Shown: positions 1 to 10,100, counted from the stretch's first letter. The stretch: DNA of 33,424 nucleotides from Williamwhitmania sp. (GCA_035529935.1 DATKVT010000019.1:1-33424); one strand, 5' to 3'. The notes: a model not told the origin generated them from the letters alone. Translations and numbers: made by a program.

Positions 1-1011
1 AACTCCATTGGCATTAACTGCCTTGGATGCAAAAACGCCCAAGAGAATTGAACCAAGAACGCCACCAACGCCGTGAACACCCCAAACATCAAGAGCATCG
101 TCCCAATGCATTTTGTTCTTAAGTTGAACGGCCATGTAGCAAACAATCCCGGCCATAGTTCCAATTAAAGCTGCAGCCCAAAGGGGAACGTAACCAGCGC
201 AAGGGGTAATGGTTGCCAATCCGGCAATTCCACCAGTAAGTAGCCCGAGCAATTTTGGTTTCTTCTCTCGTGACCACTCTACAATTACCCAAGAGATAGT
301 TGCAAAGGAGGCGGCTACGTCGGTATTAAGGAAGGCAATGGCAGTTGTTTTGTCCACGCACACTTCGCTACCGGCGTTAAAGCCGTACCAGCCGAACCAA
401 AGTAGACCGCTGCCAATCGCAACCAGTGGAATGGAGTTGGGCTTGGAGTTTTTATCCACGCGGGCTCCAACATAGAATACGCTTGCAAGTGCTGCAAAAC
501 CTGCTGTTGCATGAACAACTATACCGCCAGCAAAGTCGAGAACGCCCCATTCTGCAAGTATTCCACCACCCCATACCATGTGTACAAATGGGTAGTAAAC
601 CAGAATTTGCCAGAAAGTGAGGAAAATAAGGTAGGATTTAAAGGTTACCCGATTTACAAAGGCACCCGTAATAAGCGCCGGAGTGATAATGGCAAACATC
701 ATCTGATAGGCAATGAAGACTATCTCCGGAATCTTACCATTAGTGTACATGCTATTCACGGTAACACCGCTTAAGAAAGCCTTATCGAGGTTTCCTATAA
801 TGCCACCAGCACCGCCGCTAAAGCAGAGCGAGTAGCCAAAAATGAACCAAAGCACAGTTGTCCATCCTAAGGATACAAAGCTTTGGATCATAATACCGAG
901 GATATTCCTCTTGGTGGCTAAACCACCATAGAAAAAAGCTAATCCGGGGGTCATCAGCATGACCAAGCTGCAGGCTAGCAGCATAAATCCCGTTGAACCA
1001 GTTTCGAGCAT
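1..1011 (-). CDS. amt: Ammonium transporter (Amt/MEP/Rh), 3' end cut by window
   Basis: Inner-membrane ammonium channel supplying ammonium for assimilation. The reading frame is open from an ATG at 1011 down to base 1 (337 codons), so the C-terminal part lies outside the window; the family is usually 400-450 residues. I translated the frame through and found no break. Amt hallmarks are visible: an N-terminal TPGLAFFYGGL segment (residues 21-31), DFAGGIVVHATAG with the first pore histidine at about H167, and DDALDVWGVHGVGG with the second pore histidine at about H313, matching the twin-His pore of E. coli AmtB. Many hydrophobic segments are present. It starts 35 bp after the porin gene on the same strand, which suggests co-transcription. 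Any PII (glnK) partner would lie beyond the left edge. The family call is firm; the substrate is taken from the family. Confidence 0.96.
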   Translation of the reverse strand, partial: MLETGSTGFMLLACSLVMLMTPGLAFFYGGLATKRNILGIMIQSFVSLGWTTVLWFIFGYSLCFSGGAGGIIGNLDKAFLSGVTVNSMYTNGKIPEIVFIAYQMMFAIITPALITGAFVNRVTFKSYLIFLTFWQILVYYPFVHMVWGGGILAEWGVLDFAGGIVVHATAGFAALASVFYVGARVDKNSKPNSIPLVAIGSGLLWFGWYGFNAGSEVCVDKTTAIAFLNTDVAASFATISWVIVEWSREKKPKLLGLLTGGIAGLATITPCAGYVPLWAAALIGTMAGIVCYMAVQLKNKMHWDDALDVWGVHGVGGVLGSILLGVFASKAVNANGV

Positions 1012-1046
1012 AGTAATTATGTGTTAGTCGGTTAGAAATGAGTATG

Positions 1047-1769
1047 TTAAATGGTTAGTCCGAAAACGAGGAAAACGTTGCCGGTTTGTGGGTTAGTGAT
1101 AAAACTGGCCGAAATGGGCAGCTTAAAGGTTTCAGTAATCTTTACTTCCTTGGTTGCTTTTACACCAAGGTTCACAACGCCAGCTTCGGTTCCGTATATT
1201 CCCTTGTCGGTGGTACCTCCACAGAATATGGAGAGGGGTACTCCATTGAGTGTGGCATTGTACGATAACTCAAGATAAACGGAGTTGTCCTTGTCGGCGC
1301 CGTAGAAGTTATAGCCGGCTAAAAGGCCTATGGGCAGTTTTTCAGATGGGTTTAGGCTAATGGAGCCCTCCATGATGTGTCCAGTCTCGTTTTTGTTATA
1401 GTTGAAGTATTGATTTTTAGCAACTGCCTCATTGGGGAAGAAGTAGTCGGTTGCGGTGAAGGTCAACAGGCTGTTAGGGGTGGTGTAGGAGAGATAAAGA
1501 TCCGTTTCCTGAGCTGTTGTACTGTTCGAGGTTGTAAAGGCTCCCCAAGCACCGAGGGTGAATCCTTTTGCACTCACCTTAAGAGAGGGTTGTATACTGG
1601 GCGAGTGGCCAAAATCAGTTCCCCTCCACACGTAGCGGCTCATAAAATCTGAACCGAGAGTTACTTCAAAAGGGGAGGTAGATTGTTGAGGTTCTCCTGC
1701 AGGCTGGGTCTGTGCGTTGGTTATAGCCGCGGTAGACGCCAGAGCTATGAGAATCAGCAGTCTTTTCAT
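1047..1769 (-). CDS. TorF-type putative porin (Gcw_chp family), secreted
   Basis: 240-residue predicted outer-membrane protein. It has a clear signal peptide (MKRLLILIALASTAAITNA, cleavage about residue 19), then a short Gln/Pro/Ser-rich linker and a beta-rich body. The motif SRYVWRG (residues 44-50) with GxxLGAWGAF downstream is characteristic of the Gcw_chp/TorF family of small beta-barrel porin-like proteins. Alternating hydrophobic strands continue to the C-terminus, which ends in a hydrophobic FLVFGLTI strand as outer-membrane barrels often do. It lies immediately upstream of amt on the same strand. From memory, such proteins often accompany amt in Bacteroidota, so an outer-membrane entry route for ammonium or small nitrogen compounds is a reasonable inference, not shown. 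No Shine-Dalgarno sequence precedes the ATG. Confidence 0.8.
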   Translation of the reverse strand: MKRLLILIALASTAAITNAQTQPAGEPQQSTSPFEVTLGSDFMSRYVWRGTDFGHSPSIQPSLKVSAKGFTLGAWGAFTTSNSTTAQETDLYLSYTTPNSLLTFTATDYFFPNEAVAKNQYFNYNKNETGHIMEGSISLNPSEKLPIGLLAGYNFYGADKDNSVYLELSYNATLNGVPLSIFCGGTTDKGIYGTEAGVVNLGVKATKEVKITETFKLPISASFITNPQTGNVFLVFGLTI

Positions 1770-1860
1770 GTAGGAAGAGTTTTATGGTTTCCTGCAAAGC
1801 TGCTGTACATAGCCAAATCGGACAATTCAGGAATTCTCTAATTTGGTATAAGGGAATCCT

Positions 1861-2523
1861 TTAATTCGTGCTCTCGTTGCGTGATAAAAGTTGGATGGCC
1901 ATTTTGATAAGGTCGATATGCGAGGTTAGCTGCATTTTTTGCATGATATGAGCCTTGTGAGCTTCCACAGTCTTAACGCTTATAAATAGCTTGTCGGCAA
2001 TGTGGCTGTTGGTCATCCCCTTGGCTACTAGAAGGAGAATTTCCAACTCTCTTTTGGACAGCTTATCTTCTGGAAGTTCTGTTTTCTCGGTCTTTGCTTT
2101 TTTTACTAGGTTGGAGAGCAGCACCTCAGCTATTTCTTTTCCATAGTATTCCTCTCCATTGTAAACCTTGGTAATGGCTTCTAGCAGCTCCTGCTTCGAC
2201 GTGTTTTTGGGAAGGTAGCCTTTGGCACCTGCTACAATGGCCTTTTGGATAAACTCCTCAGAGGTAAACATCGAAAGAATGATAACTTTTATAGTTGGGA
2301 ATTTCTGAGAAATAATCTGCGTGGCTTCAATTCCCGACATTCCCGGCATCGAAATATCCATCAATACTACCTCTGGCTGTGCCTTTTCCAATTCTGCAAA
2401 AAACAGTTCCGGCGATGATGCTTCAACTACCACCATCATGTTTCCGCCTGAATGAATAAGCGATTTTATGCCATCTCGCACCAGCTGGTGGTCATCAATA
2501 AGTGCTACTCGAATGGGTTCCAT
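1861..2523 (-). CDS. Two-component response regulator, NarL/FixJ (LuxR-HTH) type
   Basis: 220 residues. The N-terminal receiver domain (about 4-125) has the acidic pair D10-D11, the phosphorylation site D56 in VVLMDISMPGMSG, and a conserved Lys in KGYLPKN. The C-terminal LuxR-type helix-turn-helix (about 152-215) carries LSKRELEILLLVAKGMTNSHIADKL and a recognition helix in SVKTVEAHKAHIMQKM. It should act as a DNA-binding transcription regulator after phosphorylation by the kinase encoded 13 bp upstream, with which it forms an obvious operon. Targets are unknown. The gene directly downstream on the same strand, 91 bp away, is the porin-amt pair, making those genes candidate targets; this is inferred from context only. 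Confidence 0.93.
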   Translation of the reverse strand: MEPIRVALIDDHQLVRDGIKSLIHSGGNMMVVVEASSPELFFAELEKAQPEVVLMDISMPGMSGIEATQIISQKFPTIKVIILSMFTSEEFIQKAIVAGAKGYLPKNTSKQELLEAITKVYNGEEYYGKEIAEVLLSNLVKKAKTEKTELPEDKLSKRELEILLLVAKGMTNSHIADKLFISVKTVEAHKAHIMQKMQLTSHIDLIKMAIQLLSRNESTN

Positions 2524-2536
2524 TATGCCAAATTAT

Positions 2537-4633
2537 TTATTCTTTTACGGGGAGTATCGGGATATTAACATAGATATCGACACCTTTTCCCGGAAGGGAA
2601 TGAATGTAAAAGTGCCCGCCAAGCAGTTCGGCTCGTTCACGAATATTGATAATGCCGTTACCGGGATGGCAAATATGGGTAGGGTCAAATCCTTTGCCAT
2701 TGTCGGTAATATGCACATTCAAAATATCGTTTTCAACCGAGGCCGTGAGCTCAATCAATGTGGCCTCAGAGTGCTTTATTGCATTGGTCAGGGCCTCCTG
2801 AACGATTCTGAAAATGTAATTTTTTTGTCTTTTGTTCAGCTTGTCTGGAATGTTGGCAACATGGTGAACCACTCTTCCTGGCTGGCTCTGGTTAAGCCCT
2901 TTGCAAAGATTTTGCAATGCAGTGCCTAGGTCTAGTTCGGATAGAACGCTGGGTGTTAGGTTGTTGGATATGCGTCTAACATCATCAATCAGCCGATTGA
3001 TTTCGACCTTCACCCCTTCCACCAGCTCCTCCTTATGTTCTTCCGTTGGATCATACAGTTCCAGCATGAGCTTGGCTGCAATGAGCTGCTGTCCTATTCC
3101 ATCGTGGAGCTCACGTGAGAGGCGCTGCCGTTCCTGCTCCTGTCCATCGATTACGTAGCGAAGCTGTCGTGCGCGCTCCTTCTTTTGCGAATTCTCAGCT
3201 TTTTTTCGTTCCGAAAGATCGCGAACCACCGTTACCTCTACAGGAAAACCTGCCATGCTAATAGTTCTGCTTTGAATTTCAATGGGAAGGTAGCCACCAT
3301 CCTTCATTACCAAGTTAGCCTCACATGGAAGCGGAGTAGAGTCGCTGTCGCCAGGCTTGTCGGCTATTTTGTCAATTAAAGAGGAGACTTTCAACTGCTT
3401 AATTTCGGCAGTTGTGTAACCCGACATAGCCTTGAAGCTATGGTTTACTTCAAGTGGAACATCTTGGTTGTGAAGAATAATACCCTCCTGTGTGGCATCG
3501 TAGAAATATTTTAGCCGGGCCTCTCTCTCCTTAAGATTTGTCTGCTGTTCGGAGAGTTTCTGAGCCATGGTGTTAAACGATTGCGTAAGTCGTCCGATTT
3601 CATCCTCCGATTCCACCGGCAGATTGAGATCGAAGTTTCCTTCGCCCACCTTACCTATTGCACTTTTTAACTGAACAAGCGGATGGGTTATACGGTGAGA
3701 CAGCAGGAGCACTGTTCCTAGAATGAGTAAAGAAATCGATAATCCCATGAGGAGGATGTCGTTGCGCAGCAGAATGATTTGCTTCATCGCTTCCGCTTGA
3801 TCAATTTCAGCCAGAATACCCCACTTTAAACCGGGAACTTCAATTTGGCCGTAGGAGCTCATTACCATTATATTTCGATAGTCGGGGGTAATAATTGTTC
3901 CACTGCTGCCTCTAAGGGCAAGTAGTGAAGGTTTGGTGGTTACCACCGTTTTCAAAAAGCTGTTTTTGATAAATCGCGATTGTGAGCGCATCAGCGAATC
4001 ACTGCCCACCAAATATGCTTCTCCCGTGTAACCCAGACCACGATTGAAGTTATCTTCCAACATTATTTTATTGATACTCTCAGGACTGAGCAACATCACT
4101 GCGTAGGTATTTGCTTCCACCAAAAGTGGCTTTAGCAGAGCGATATACCAACTCCCATCGAAGGCCATGTAGTCGATTAGTCGAGTGGAATCGTTACTAA
4201 CAGATGAAACACATTTTTCGATGAGCTTAAACTTTGTGTCGCGGTTGTTGAACAAAATACTTGAATGACCTGTTTTAAACAGAACGTTTACAGAATCATT
4301 TCCGGAAATGCTGAACACAGCGAACGCACTAACACTTTTCTCCTTTTGGAAAAATGATTGAAGAATGTCGTCCAGGTCTGAGTTCTGGGCACTAAGATTA
4401 TTTGTTTTGTGAAAAATTTGACATGCAAGGTTGAAGTCGCTGATACGTTCGTGAAAGTATTGTTCAATTTGGCTTTGTTTCTCAATACGTAGGGACGTGA
4501 GCTGCTGATAGGTTCTGTTTACTAGTGCACTTTTGGCGCTATGGTAGGAGTAAAACCCAACTGCCGACACTGCCAGAAGGCATAGCGAGATGAAGTTGAG
4601 CGATAGCTTTTCGCTGAGGGTGAATGTTCGCAT
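2537..4633 (-). CDS. Membrane sensor histidine kinase: sensor, HAMP, PAS, HisKA_3, HATPase
   Basis: 698-residue sensor kinase partnered with the downstream NarL-type regulator. A first membrane segment (about 13-30) is followed by a roughly 260-residue extracytoplasmic region, probably Cache-like from the YTGEAYLVGSDSLMRSQSRF segment near 202-221. A second membrane segment (about 291-312), a HAMP linker (about 313-365) and a PAS domain (about 372-478) follow. The NarX/DegS-type dimerisation box RQRLSRELHDGIGQQL places the phospho-acceptor at H510. The HATPase has N-box EALTNAIKHS (613-622), G1 DNGKGFD (644-650) and a GNGIINIRERAELLGG lid. The ligand cannot be read from the sequence. It is divergent from mdh across a 68-bp gap and upstream of the porin-amt genes. 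All catalytic motifs are present. Confidence 0.92.
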   Translation of the reverse strand: MRTFTLSEKLSLNFISLCLLAVSAVGFYSYHSAKSALVNRTYQQLTSLRIEKQSQIEQYFHERISDFNLACQIFHKTNNLSAQNSDLDDILQSFFQKEKSVSAFAVFSISGNDSVNVLFKTGHSSILFNNRDTKFKLIEKCVSSVSNDSTRLIDYMAFDGSWYIALLKPLLVEANTYAVMLLSPESINKIMLEDNFNRGLGYTGEAYLVGSDSLMRSQSRFIKNSFLKTVVTTKPSLLALRGSSGTIITPDYRNIMVMSSYGQIEVPGLKWGILAEIDQAEAMKQIILLRNDILLMGLSISLLILGTVLLLSHRITHPLVQLKSAIGKVGEGNFDLNLPVESEDEIGRLTQSFNTMAQKLSEQQTNLKEREARLKYFYDATQEGIILHNQDVPLEVNHSFKAMSGYTTAEIKQLKVSSLIDKIADKPGDSDSTPLPCEANLVMKDGGYLPIEIQSRTISMAGFPVEVTVVRDLSERKKAENSQKKERARQLRYVIDGQEQERQRLSRELHDGIGQQLIAAKLMLELYDPTEEHKEELVEGVKVEINRLIDDVRRISNNLTPSVLSELDLGTALQNLCKGLNQSQPGRVVHHVANIPDKLNKRQKNYIFRIVQEALTNAIKHSEATLIELTASVENDILNVHITDNGKGFDPTHICHPGNGIINIRERAELLGGHFYIHSLPGKGVDIYVNIPILPVKE

Positions 4634-4701
4634 GAAGTGCTAAATGTTATGCTATTAATTGCAGTAAATATACTCACTAACACTATCAAATATTACTAGC
4701 T

Positions 4702-5637
4702 ATGAAAATTACTGTTATTGGAGCAGGCAACGTTGGAGCCACATGTGCTAACGTACTTGCGCAAAAAGAACTAGCCAACCAAGTTGTTCTGCTCGACATT
4801 GCGGAGGGGGTTGCCGAGGGTAAATCGCTCGATATTTGGCAAACATCTTCGGTAACCAACTTTGATTCCCGAATTATTGGTGTTACCAACGACTATTTGG
4901 CAACTAAGGGTTCCAGCGTGGTGGTTATCACTTCCGGGGTTCCCCGTAAGCCTGGAATGTCGAGGGGCGATCTTATCTCAACTAATGCTAAAATTGTTAA
5001 GGATGTTACCGAAAAGGTGGTGAAGTATTCCCCAACAGCAATTATTGTTGTGGTGTCGAATCCACTCGATGTAATGACCTACGTGGCCTACCTCTCGGCG
5101 CACAAAAAGCCTTGTGAAGTATTTGGTATGGCTGGCATTCTTGACTCGGCTCGCTATAAAGCTTTTATTGCCGACGCATTGGACGTGTCACCTCGCGATG
5201 TGAGTGCATTGCTACTCGGTGGACATGGAAACAGCATGGTGCCGCTGGTACGTTACACCTCGGTAGGTGGTATTCCGGTTACCCAGCTGCTCGACAAATC
5301 GGTTTTGGATAAAATTGTTGATCGGACTCGAAATGGAGGAGGTGAGCTGGTTAAGTTAATGGGGACATCGGCTTGGTATGCTCCTGGTGCAGCGGCTGCC
5401 ATGATGGTTGAGGCAATTGTGCGTGACCAACGCCGCATTTTGCCTGTATGTGCATACCTCAATGGCCAGTACGGTCTCTCCGATATTTACATGGGGGTTC
5501 CCGTAAAGCTTGGTAAGCGCGGTATTATCGATATAATTGAAATCGACCTCAACGATGAGGAGCGCGGCATGTTAAATGACTCTGCCAAGGAGGTTACTGA
5601 CCTGATGAAAGAGTTAGATTCCATGAAACTATTCTAG
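4702..5637 (+). CDS. mdh: NAD-dependent malate dehydrogenase, LDH-like type, copy 1
   Basis: 311 residues, full length. It interconverts malate and oxaloacetate with NAD in the cytoplasm. The N-terminal Rossmann motif GAGNVGATCA (residues 7-16) is followed by D32 at the end of strand two, as in NAD-specific enzymes. The substrate loop PRKPGMSRGDL contains the arginines that distinguish malate from lactate enzymes. AGILDSARY carries the catalytic Asp and substrate Arg, and GGHGNSMVPL the catalytic His. Here the residue after HG is Asn, where the second copy has Asp; family patterns allow both. A paralogue of roughly 60 percent identity by eye follows 358 bp downstream, and a strong terminator separates the two, so they are transcribed separately. 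The start ATG lacks a Shine-Dalgarno sequence, as is usual here. Confidence 0.95.
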   Translation: MKITVIGAGNVGATCANVLAQKELANQVVLLDIAEGVAEGKSLDIWQTSSVTNFDSRIIGVTNDYLATKGSSVVVITSGVPRKPGMSRGDLISTNAKIVKDVTEKVVKYSPTAIIVVVSNPLDVMTYVAYLSAHKKPCEVFGMAGILDSARYKAFIADALDVSPRDVSALLLGGHGNSMVPLVRYTSVGGIPVTQLLDKSVLDKIVDRTRNGGGELVKLMGTSAWYAPGAAAAMMVEAIVRDQRRILPVCAYLNGQYGLSDIYMGVPVKLGKRGIIDIIEIDLNDEERGMLNDSAKEVTDLMKELDSMKLF

Positions 5638-5658
5638 TGGAGCATATGTTATTCTTGG

Positions 5659-5689
5659 GCGAGACACCACTGTGGTGTCTCGCTTTTTT
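5659..5689 (+). terminator. Rho-independent terminator after mdh copy 1
   Basis: An 11-bp stem (GCGAGACACCA at 5659-5669 with its complement at 5673-5683) closes a 3-nt loop and is followed by six T residues. It sits 21 bp after the mdh stop codon. Confidence 0.93.
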
Positions 5690-5995
5690 GTTTCCCAATT
5701 AAATCCCGATTATTCACTCGTTTGCGGTCTTAAATTAAGTTAAAGTGAACTCGTTTGCGTTGAAAGGTAAAATTATTGTTATTTCTTTAACATCTGGAAA
5801 ACTTTTTTTTGCAGACCTCGTTAATATCATAGTTTCACAATAATTATTTAAGGTGTAATTCGAAACCCGCATAATTGTCTTGCATACAACCGACCTGCCT
5901 TTGGTGGTGAGTTCGGTAGCGCTAAACAAGCATGAGCACTATTAAGGATCAGTTGTGTGAGGATTCAAGCAACCTTAAACTAAAATTTTTTACAG
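5690..5995. other. Intergenic region between the two mdh genes
   Basis: About 306 bp of AT-rich sequence with no convincing gene. It should contain the promoter for the second mdh gene, but I see no clean match to the Bacteroidota promoter consensus. The only structure I note is an 11-nt direct repeat, ACTCGTTTGCG, at 5716-5726 and 5749-5759 (33-bp pitch). Confidence 0.6.
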
Positions 5996-6958
5996 ATGAA
6001 AGTTACAGTAGTTGGCGCAGGGAACGTTGGAGCCACATGTGCACATGAAATTGCGCGTAAGGAACTTGCTAGGGAATTGGTTCTAGTTGATGTAAAGGAA
6101 GGTCTCACACTGGGCAAGGCGTTGGATATGTGGCAAACTTCTTCGGTTCAGGGATTTAACACCCGAATAACTGGGGTGACAACCGACTTTTCCAAAACGG
6201 CAAACTCGGAGGTAGTGGTTATTACCTCGGGTATTCCTCGTCGGCCGGGCATGAGTCGCGACGATTTAATCGACATTAACGCTCGTATAGTTAAGGAGGT
6301 TACCGAGGGTATTGTAGCCTACTCTCCCAATGCTAAAATTATTGTAGTTACTAACCCTCTGGACGTAATGACCTACGCGACATTTTTAGCCGCTAAAATT
6401 CCATCGAACAGGGTGTTTGGAATGGCTGGCATTCTTGATGCAGCTCGTTATAAAGCCTTTCTCGCTCAGGCGTTGAACATTTCTCCTCAAAGCATCCATG
6501 CAATTCTCATGGGTGGTCATGGCGACAGCATGGTGCCGCTGCCACGCTATACCACCGTTTCGGGAATTCCCATTACCGAGCTAATCGATCCTGAAACGCT
6601 GAACAAAATTATTGACCGCACCCGTAAGGGAGGAGGAGAGCTGGTCGAGCTCATGGGAACTTCAGCCTGGTATGCTCCAGGAGCTGCCGTATCGCAGATG
6701 GTGGAAGCTATTGTGCGCGATCAACGCAGAGTATTTCCGGTATGTGCCTCTCTTAATGGCGAGTATGGTCTCAAGGATTTACACATTGGCGTTCCAGTGG
6801 TACTTGGGAAGAATGGTGTGGAGCGCATAATTGAGCTTAACCTTAACGAAGGCGAGATGGAGCTGCTCCACAAGAGTGCCCTCGACGTCAAAAAAATAAT
6901 GAAGGTGCTTGATAACCTAAACATTTTTGAGGAGCGCTACGGATCTGATATTTTATAG
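5996..6958 (+). CDS. mdh: NAD-dependent malate dehydrogenase, LDH-like type, copy 2
   Basis: 320 residues; the second of two tandem MDH paralogues. GAGNVGATCAHE at the N-terminus binds NAD, with D32 in LVLVDVKEG. The specificity loop PRRPGMSRDDL, the catalytic Asp/Arg segment AGILDAARY and the active-site GGHGDSMVPLPRY are all canonical. It differs from copy 1 by Asp instead of Asn after the HG, and by a C-terminal extension of about nine residues (EERYGSDIL). Both copies keep every residue expected for malate/oxaloacetate activity, so neither looks degenerate. Whether they differ in kinetics, cofactor or expression cannot be told from sequence. It has its own terminator and therefore is probably a single-gene unit. 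Confidence 0.95.
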   Translation: MKVTVVGAGNVGATCAHEIARKELARELVLVDVKEGLTLGKALDMWQTSSVQGFNTRITGVTTDFSKTANSEVVVITSGIPRRPGMSRDDLIDINARIVKEVTEGIVAYSPNAKIIVVTNPLDVMTYATFLAAKIPSNRVFGMAGILDAARYKAFLAQALNISPQSIHAILMGGHGDSMVPLPRYTTVSGIPITELIDPETLNKIIDRTRKGGGELVELMGTSAWYAPGAAVSQMVEAIVRDQRRVFPVCASLNGEYGLKDLHIGVPVVLGKNGVERIIELNLNEGEMELLHKSALDVKKIMKVLDNLNIFEERYGSDIL

Positions 6959-6980
6959 CAATAACTTGCTTTTTCGGAGG

Positions 6981-7008
6981 CTCGGAGTAGTTTATGCTCC
7001 GAGTTTTT
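6981..7008 (+). terminator. Rho-independent terminator after mdh copy 2
   Basis: CTCGGAG at 6981-6987 pairs with CTCCGAG at 6997-7003 and is followed by five T residues, 22 bp after the stop codon. Confidence 0.88.
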
Positions 7009-7055
7009 ACATTTTACATGTAAGGCTTGCATTTAGGTTTATTCAAAAAATATCA

Positions 7056-7063
7056 TAAATTTG
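7056..7063 (+). promoter_or_regulatory. Candidate -7 element (TAAATTTG) of the secDF promoter
   Basis: TAAATTTG matches the Bacteroidota -7 consensus TAnnTTTG exactly and lies 51 bp before the secDF start. No TTTG box stands at the proper distance upstream, so the -33 element is weak or absent. Confidence 0.55.
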
Positions 7064-7114
7064 CGCCTTACTTTAGAAATCTCGAATTTCGGAAATCTAT
7101 AAATTCTAAATCAA

Positions 7115-10100
7115 ATGCAGAATAAAGGAGCCTTTCAGCTATTAGCTATTGTTTTCGCTCTTGTTTGTGTATACCAGCTCTCTTTTACCTTTATGGCAAA
7201 GAGGGTGGAAAGCCAAGCAAAGGTTTCCCCCATGGGCGAAAAAGCTTATCTCGATTCAATCTCCAGCAAAGGAGTTTACAACTTTCTTTGGCTCAAGGAC
7301 TTTACCTATAAGGAGTGCACCGAGAGGGAACTTAACCTTGGTCTTGACCTAAAGGGTGGTATAAACGTAACCTTGGAAGTATCGGAAGCGGACATCATTC
7401 GGTCACTTTCCAACTTTAGCACCGACAGCACCTTTAATAAGGTGATGAAGATTGCTATGGAAGAGCACGCAAATGGTCAGAAAGATTTTGTTGCCCTGTT
7501 TGTTAATGCATGGAATAAAGTTGTGCCCAACGATAGGTTGGCACGAATATTTGCAACTTTTGAGCTGAAAGATAAGATTACCCCCACCTCAAACAACGCC
7601 CAGGTCGAGAAGGTTATCCGTCAGGAGGTTGACGATGCCATTTCCAACTCATACAACGTTATTAGAAACCGTATCGACCGTTTTGGTGTTGCGCAGCCTA
7701 ACATTCAGCGTCTCGAAAATTCGGGCCGAATTTTGGTTGAGCTTCCAGGTGCAAAAGATCCTAGCCGTATCAGAAAGCTGCTGCAGGGAACTGCCAATCT
7801 TGAGTTTTGGGAAACATACGAGAACTCCGAGATATATCCCTTTTTGATTTCGGCTAATTCTAAACTCAGGGAGCTGGCATCTGCTAAATTGGCCAATGCA
7901 CCAAAGGAAGAATCTAGCAAGGTTGCGGTTACCAAGGAGGTAAAAAAGAAGGAAACTCAGGCTACCGATACTACGAACAAGCTTATTTCTGCCGTTCAGC
8001 AATCTCAAGACACCACTGCCAAGAGTGCCAGTGAGGCAGCTTTCGCAAGTGAGAATCCACTGTTCAAGGTATTACGACCTGCAGTGGGACAGCAGGGACC
8101 ATTCCCAGGACCATCCGTTGGTATTGCTGAGGCTGGCGATACCGCAAGGGTAGATGCTTACTTGGCAATGCCTCAAATCAAGGCACTGTTCCCTCACGAT
8201 GTTAAGTTCCTATGGTCGGTAAAACCAATGGAGACAAATGGCAACACATACGCTTTGATAGCCATTAAAATTTCTACCCGCGATGGTCGTGCCCCGTTAG
8301 ACGGTGGTGTGATTACCGATGCTAGAGAAGAATTTGGCAACTCTGGCGGGGGGCAAGCTCAGGTAGCTATGTCGATGAATGCTACCGGCTCAAAGGTTTG
8401 GGCCCGCTTAACCGCCGACAACAAGGGCCGTTGCATTGCCATTGTGCTCGACAACTATGTTTATTCCTATCCTGTCGTGAACGATGAAATTACCGGAGGT
8501 AATTCTCAAATTTCTGGCAATTTCACCATAGAGGAGGCAAAAGACTTAGCTAATGTATTGAAGTCGGGTAAGCTACCTGCTCCAGCTCGTATTATTCAGG
8601 AGGCAATTGTAGGACCTTCACTTGGCCAAGCAACCATCAACTCCGGTATGTGGAGCTTCTTAATGTCGTTCATGTTGATTATGATCTACATGGTTGTGTA
8701 CTATAGCCGCAGAGGTGGATTTATTGCCGACGTTACCTTAATATTTAACCTCTTCTTCCTAATTGGTGTTCTTGCTTCATTTGGTGCCGTTTTAACCTTG
8801 CCTGGTATTGCGGGTATTGTGCTTACCATGGGTATGGCCGTGGATGCTAACGTGCTTATCTTTGAGCGTATTCGTGAGGAAATTCGTGCGGGTAAAGGTG
8901 TTAACCTTGCAATTGCAGATGGGCACAAGCATGCGCTTTCGGCTATTGTCGATGGGAACATGACAACCCTCATTACGGCTCTTATTCTCTACGTTTTTGG
9001 ATCAGGTCCTATCCGCGGATTTGCAACTACCCTCGCAATTGGTATTGTTACTTCGCTATTTGCGGCATTAATTATTTCTCGATTAATGATCGAGTTCTAT
9101 GTTGCAAAGGGATTTAAGATAACCTTCTCTACCAAACTTTCGGAAACCGCCTTCACCAAGGTTCGTATTAAGTTTATTGAATGGCGTAAGTATGCTTACG
9201 GAATGAGTATTACCTTTTTGGTAATTATTGCCATATCGCTTATTGTTCGTGGCTTAAACCCTGGCATTGACTTTACAGGAGGGCGTTCATTCGTTGTTAA
9301 GTTTGATAAACCGGTTCAATCTACAGAAGTTGCAATTACTTTAGAAAAAGTATTTGGTGAAGCTCCTGAGGTAAAGACCTATGGTTCCAATAAGGAACTT
9401 AAGATTACCACCAAATATCGTATCAACGAGAATGGTCCTACAGTTGACGATGAGGTTGATATGAAGTTGTATGAGGGTTTAAAGACCTATTTACCACAAG
9501 GTACTACTTTTGCAACATTTGATACTGCTAATAAGATAAGTTCCGATAAGGTTGGCCCAACCGTAGCTAAAGATATCAGAAAGGACGCTATTATTGCAGT
9601 TATGTTTGCACTTTTGGCCATTTTCGTATACATCTTCCTTCGTTTCCGGAATGTTACCTATGGCGTTGGTGCTATTGTTTCACTTGCTCACGATGCAATT
9701 ATGGTTATTGGTGTTTATACCCTGTTCTACCATAGAGTATCGTTCCCACTTGAGGTTGATCAATCGTTTATTGCCGCAGTGCTTACAATTATTGGTGCCT
9801 CTGTTTACGATACGGTAATTATCTTCGACAGAATTAGGGAGTATACACATTTGTATCCAAAGCGCGAGCGTAAGGATGTACTTAACGATGCTATGAACCA
9901 CACCTTAGGTAGAACATTTAGTACCTCATTCACTACCTTTATCGTTCTTATCCCTATGTTCTTCTTGGCAGGGCAAGGTATCCAAGGTTTCATCTTTGGA
10001 TTAATGGTAGGTATCTTCTTTGGTAGCTTCTCCTCAGTATTCGTTGCGGCTCCTGTTGCTTACGACCTTTCTCGATGGAGAGAAAAAAGGGCACTTAAGA

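Noticed and set aside
9180..9330. Possible secD/secF boundary as two genes
   Set aside because: The frame runs without interruption through the SecF start region; this is the usual fused form.
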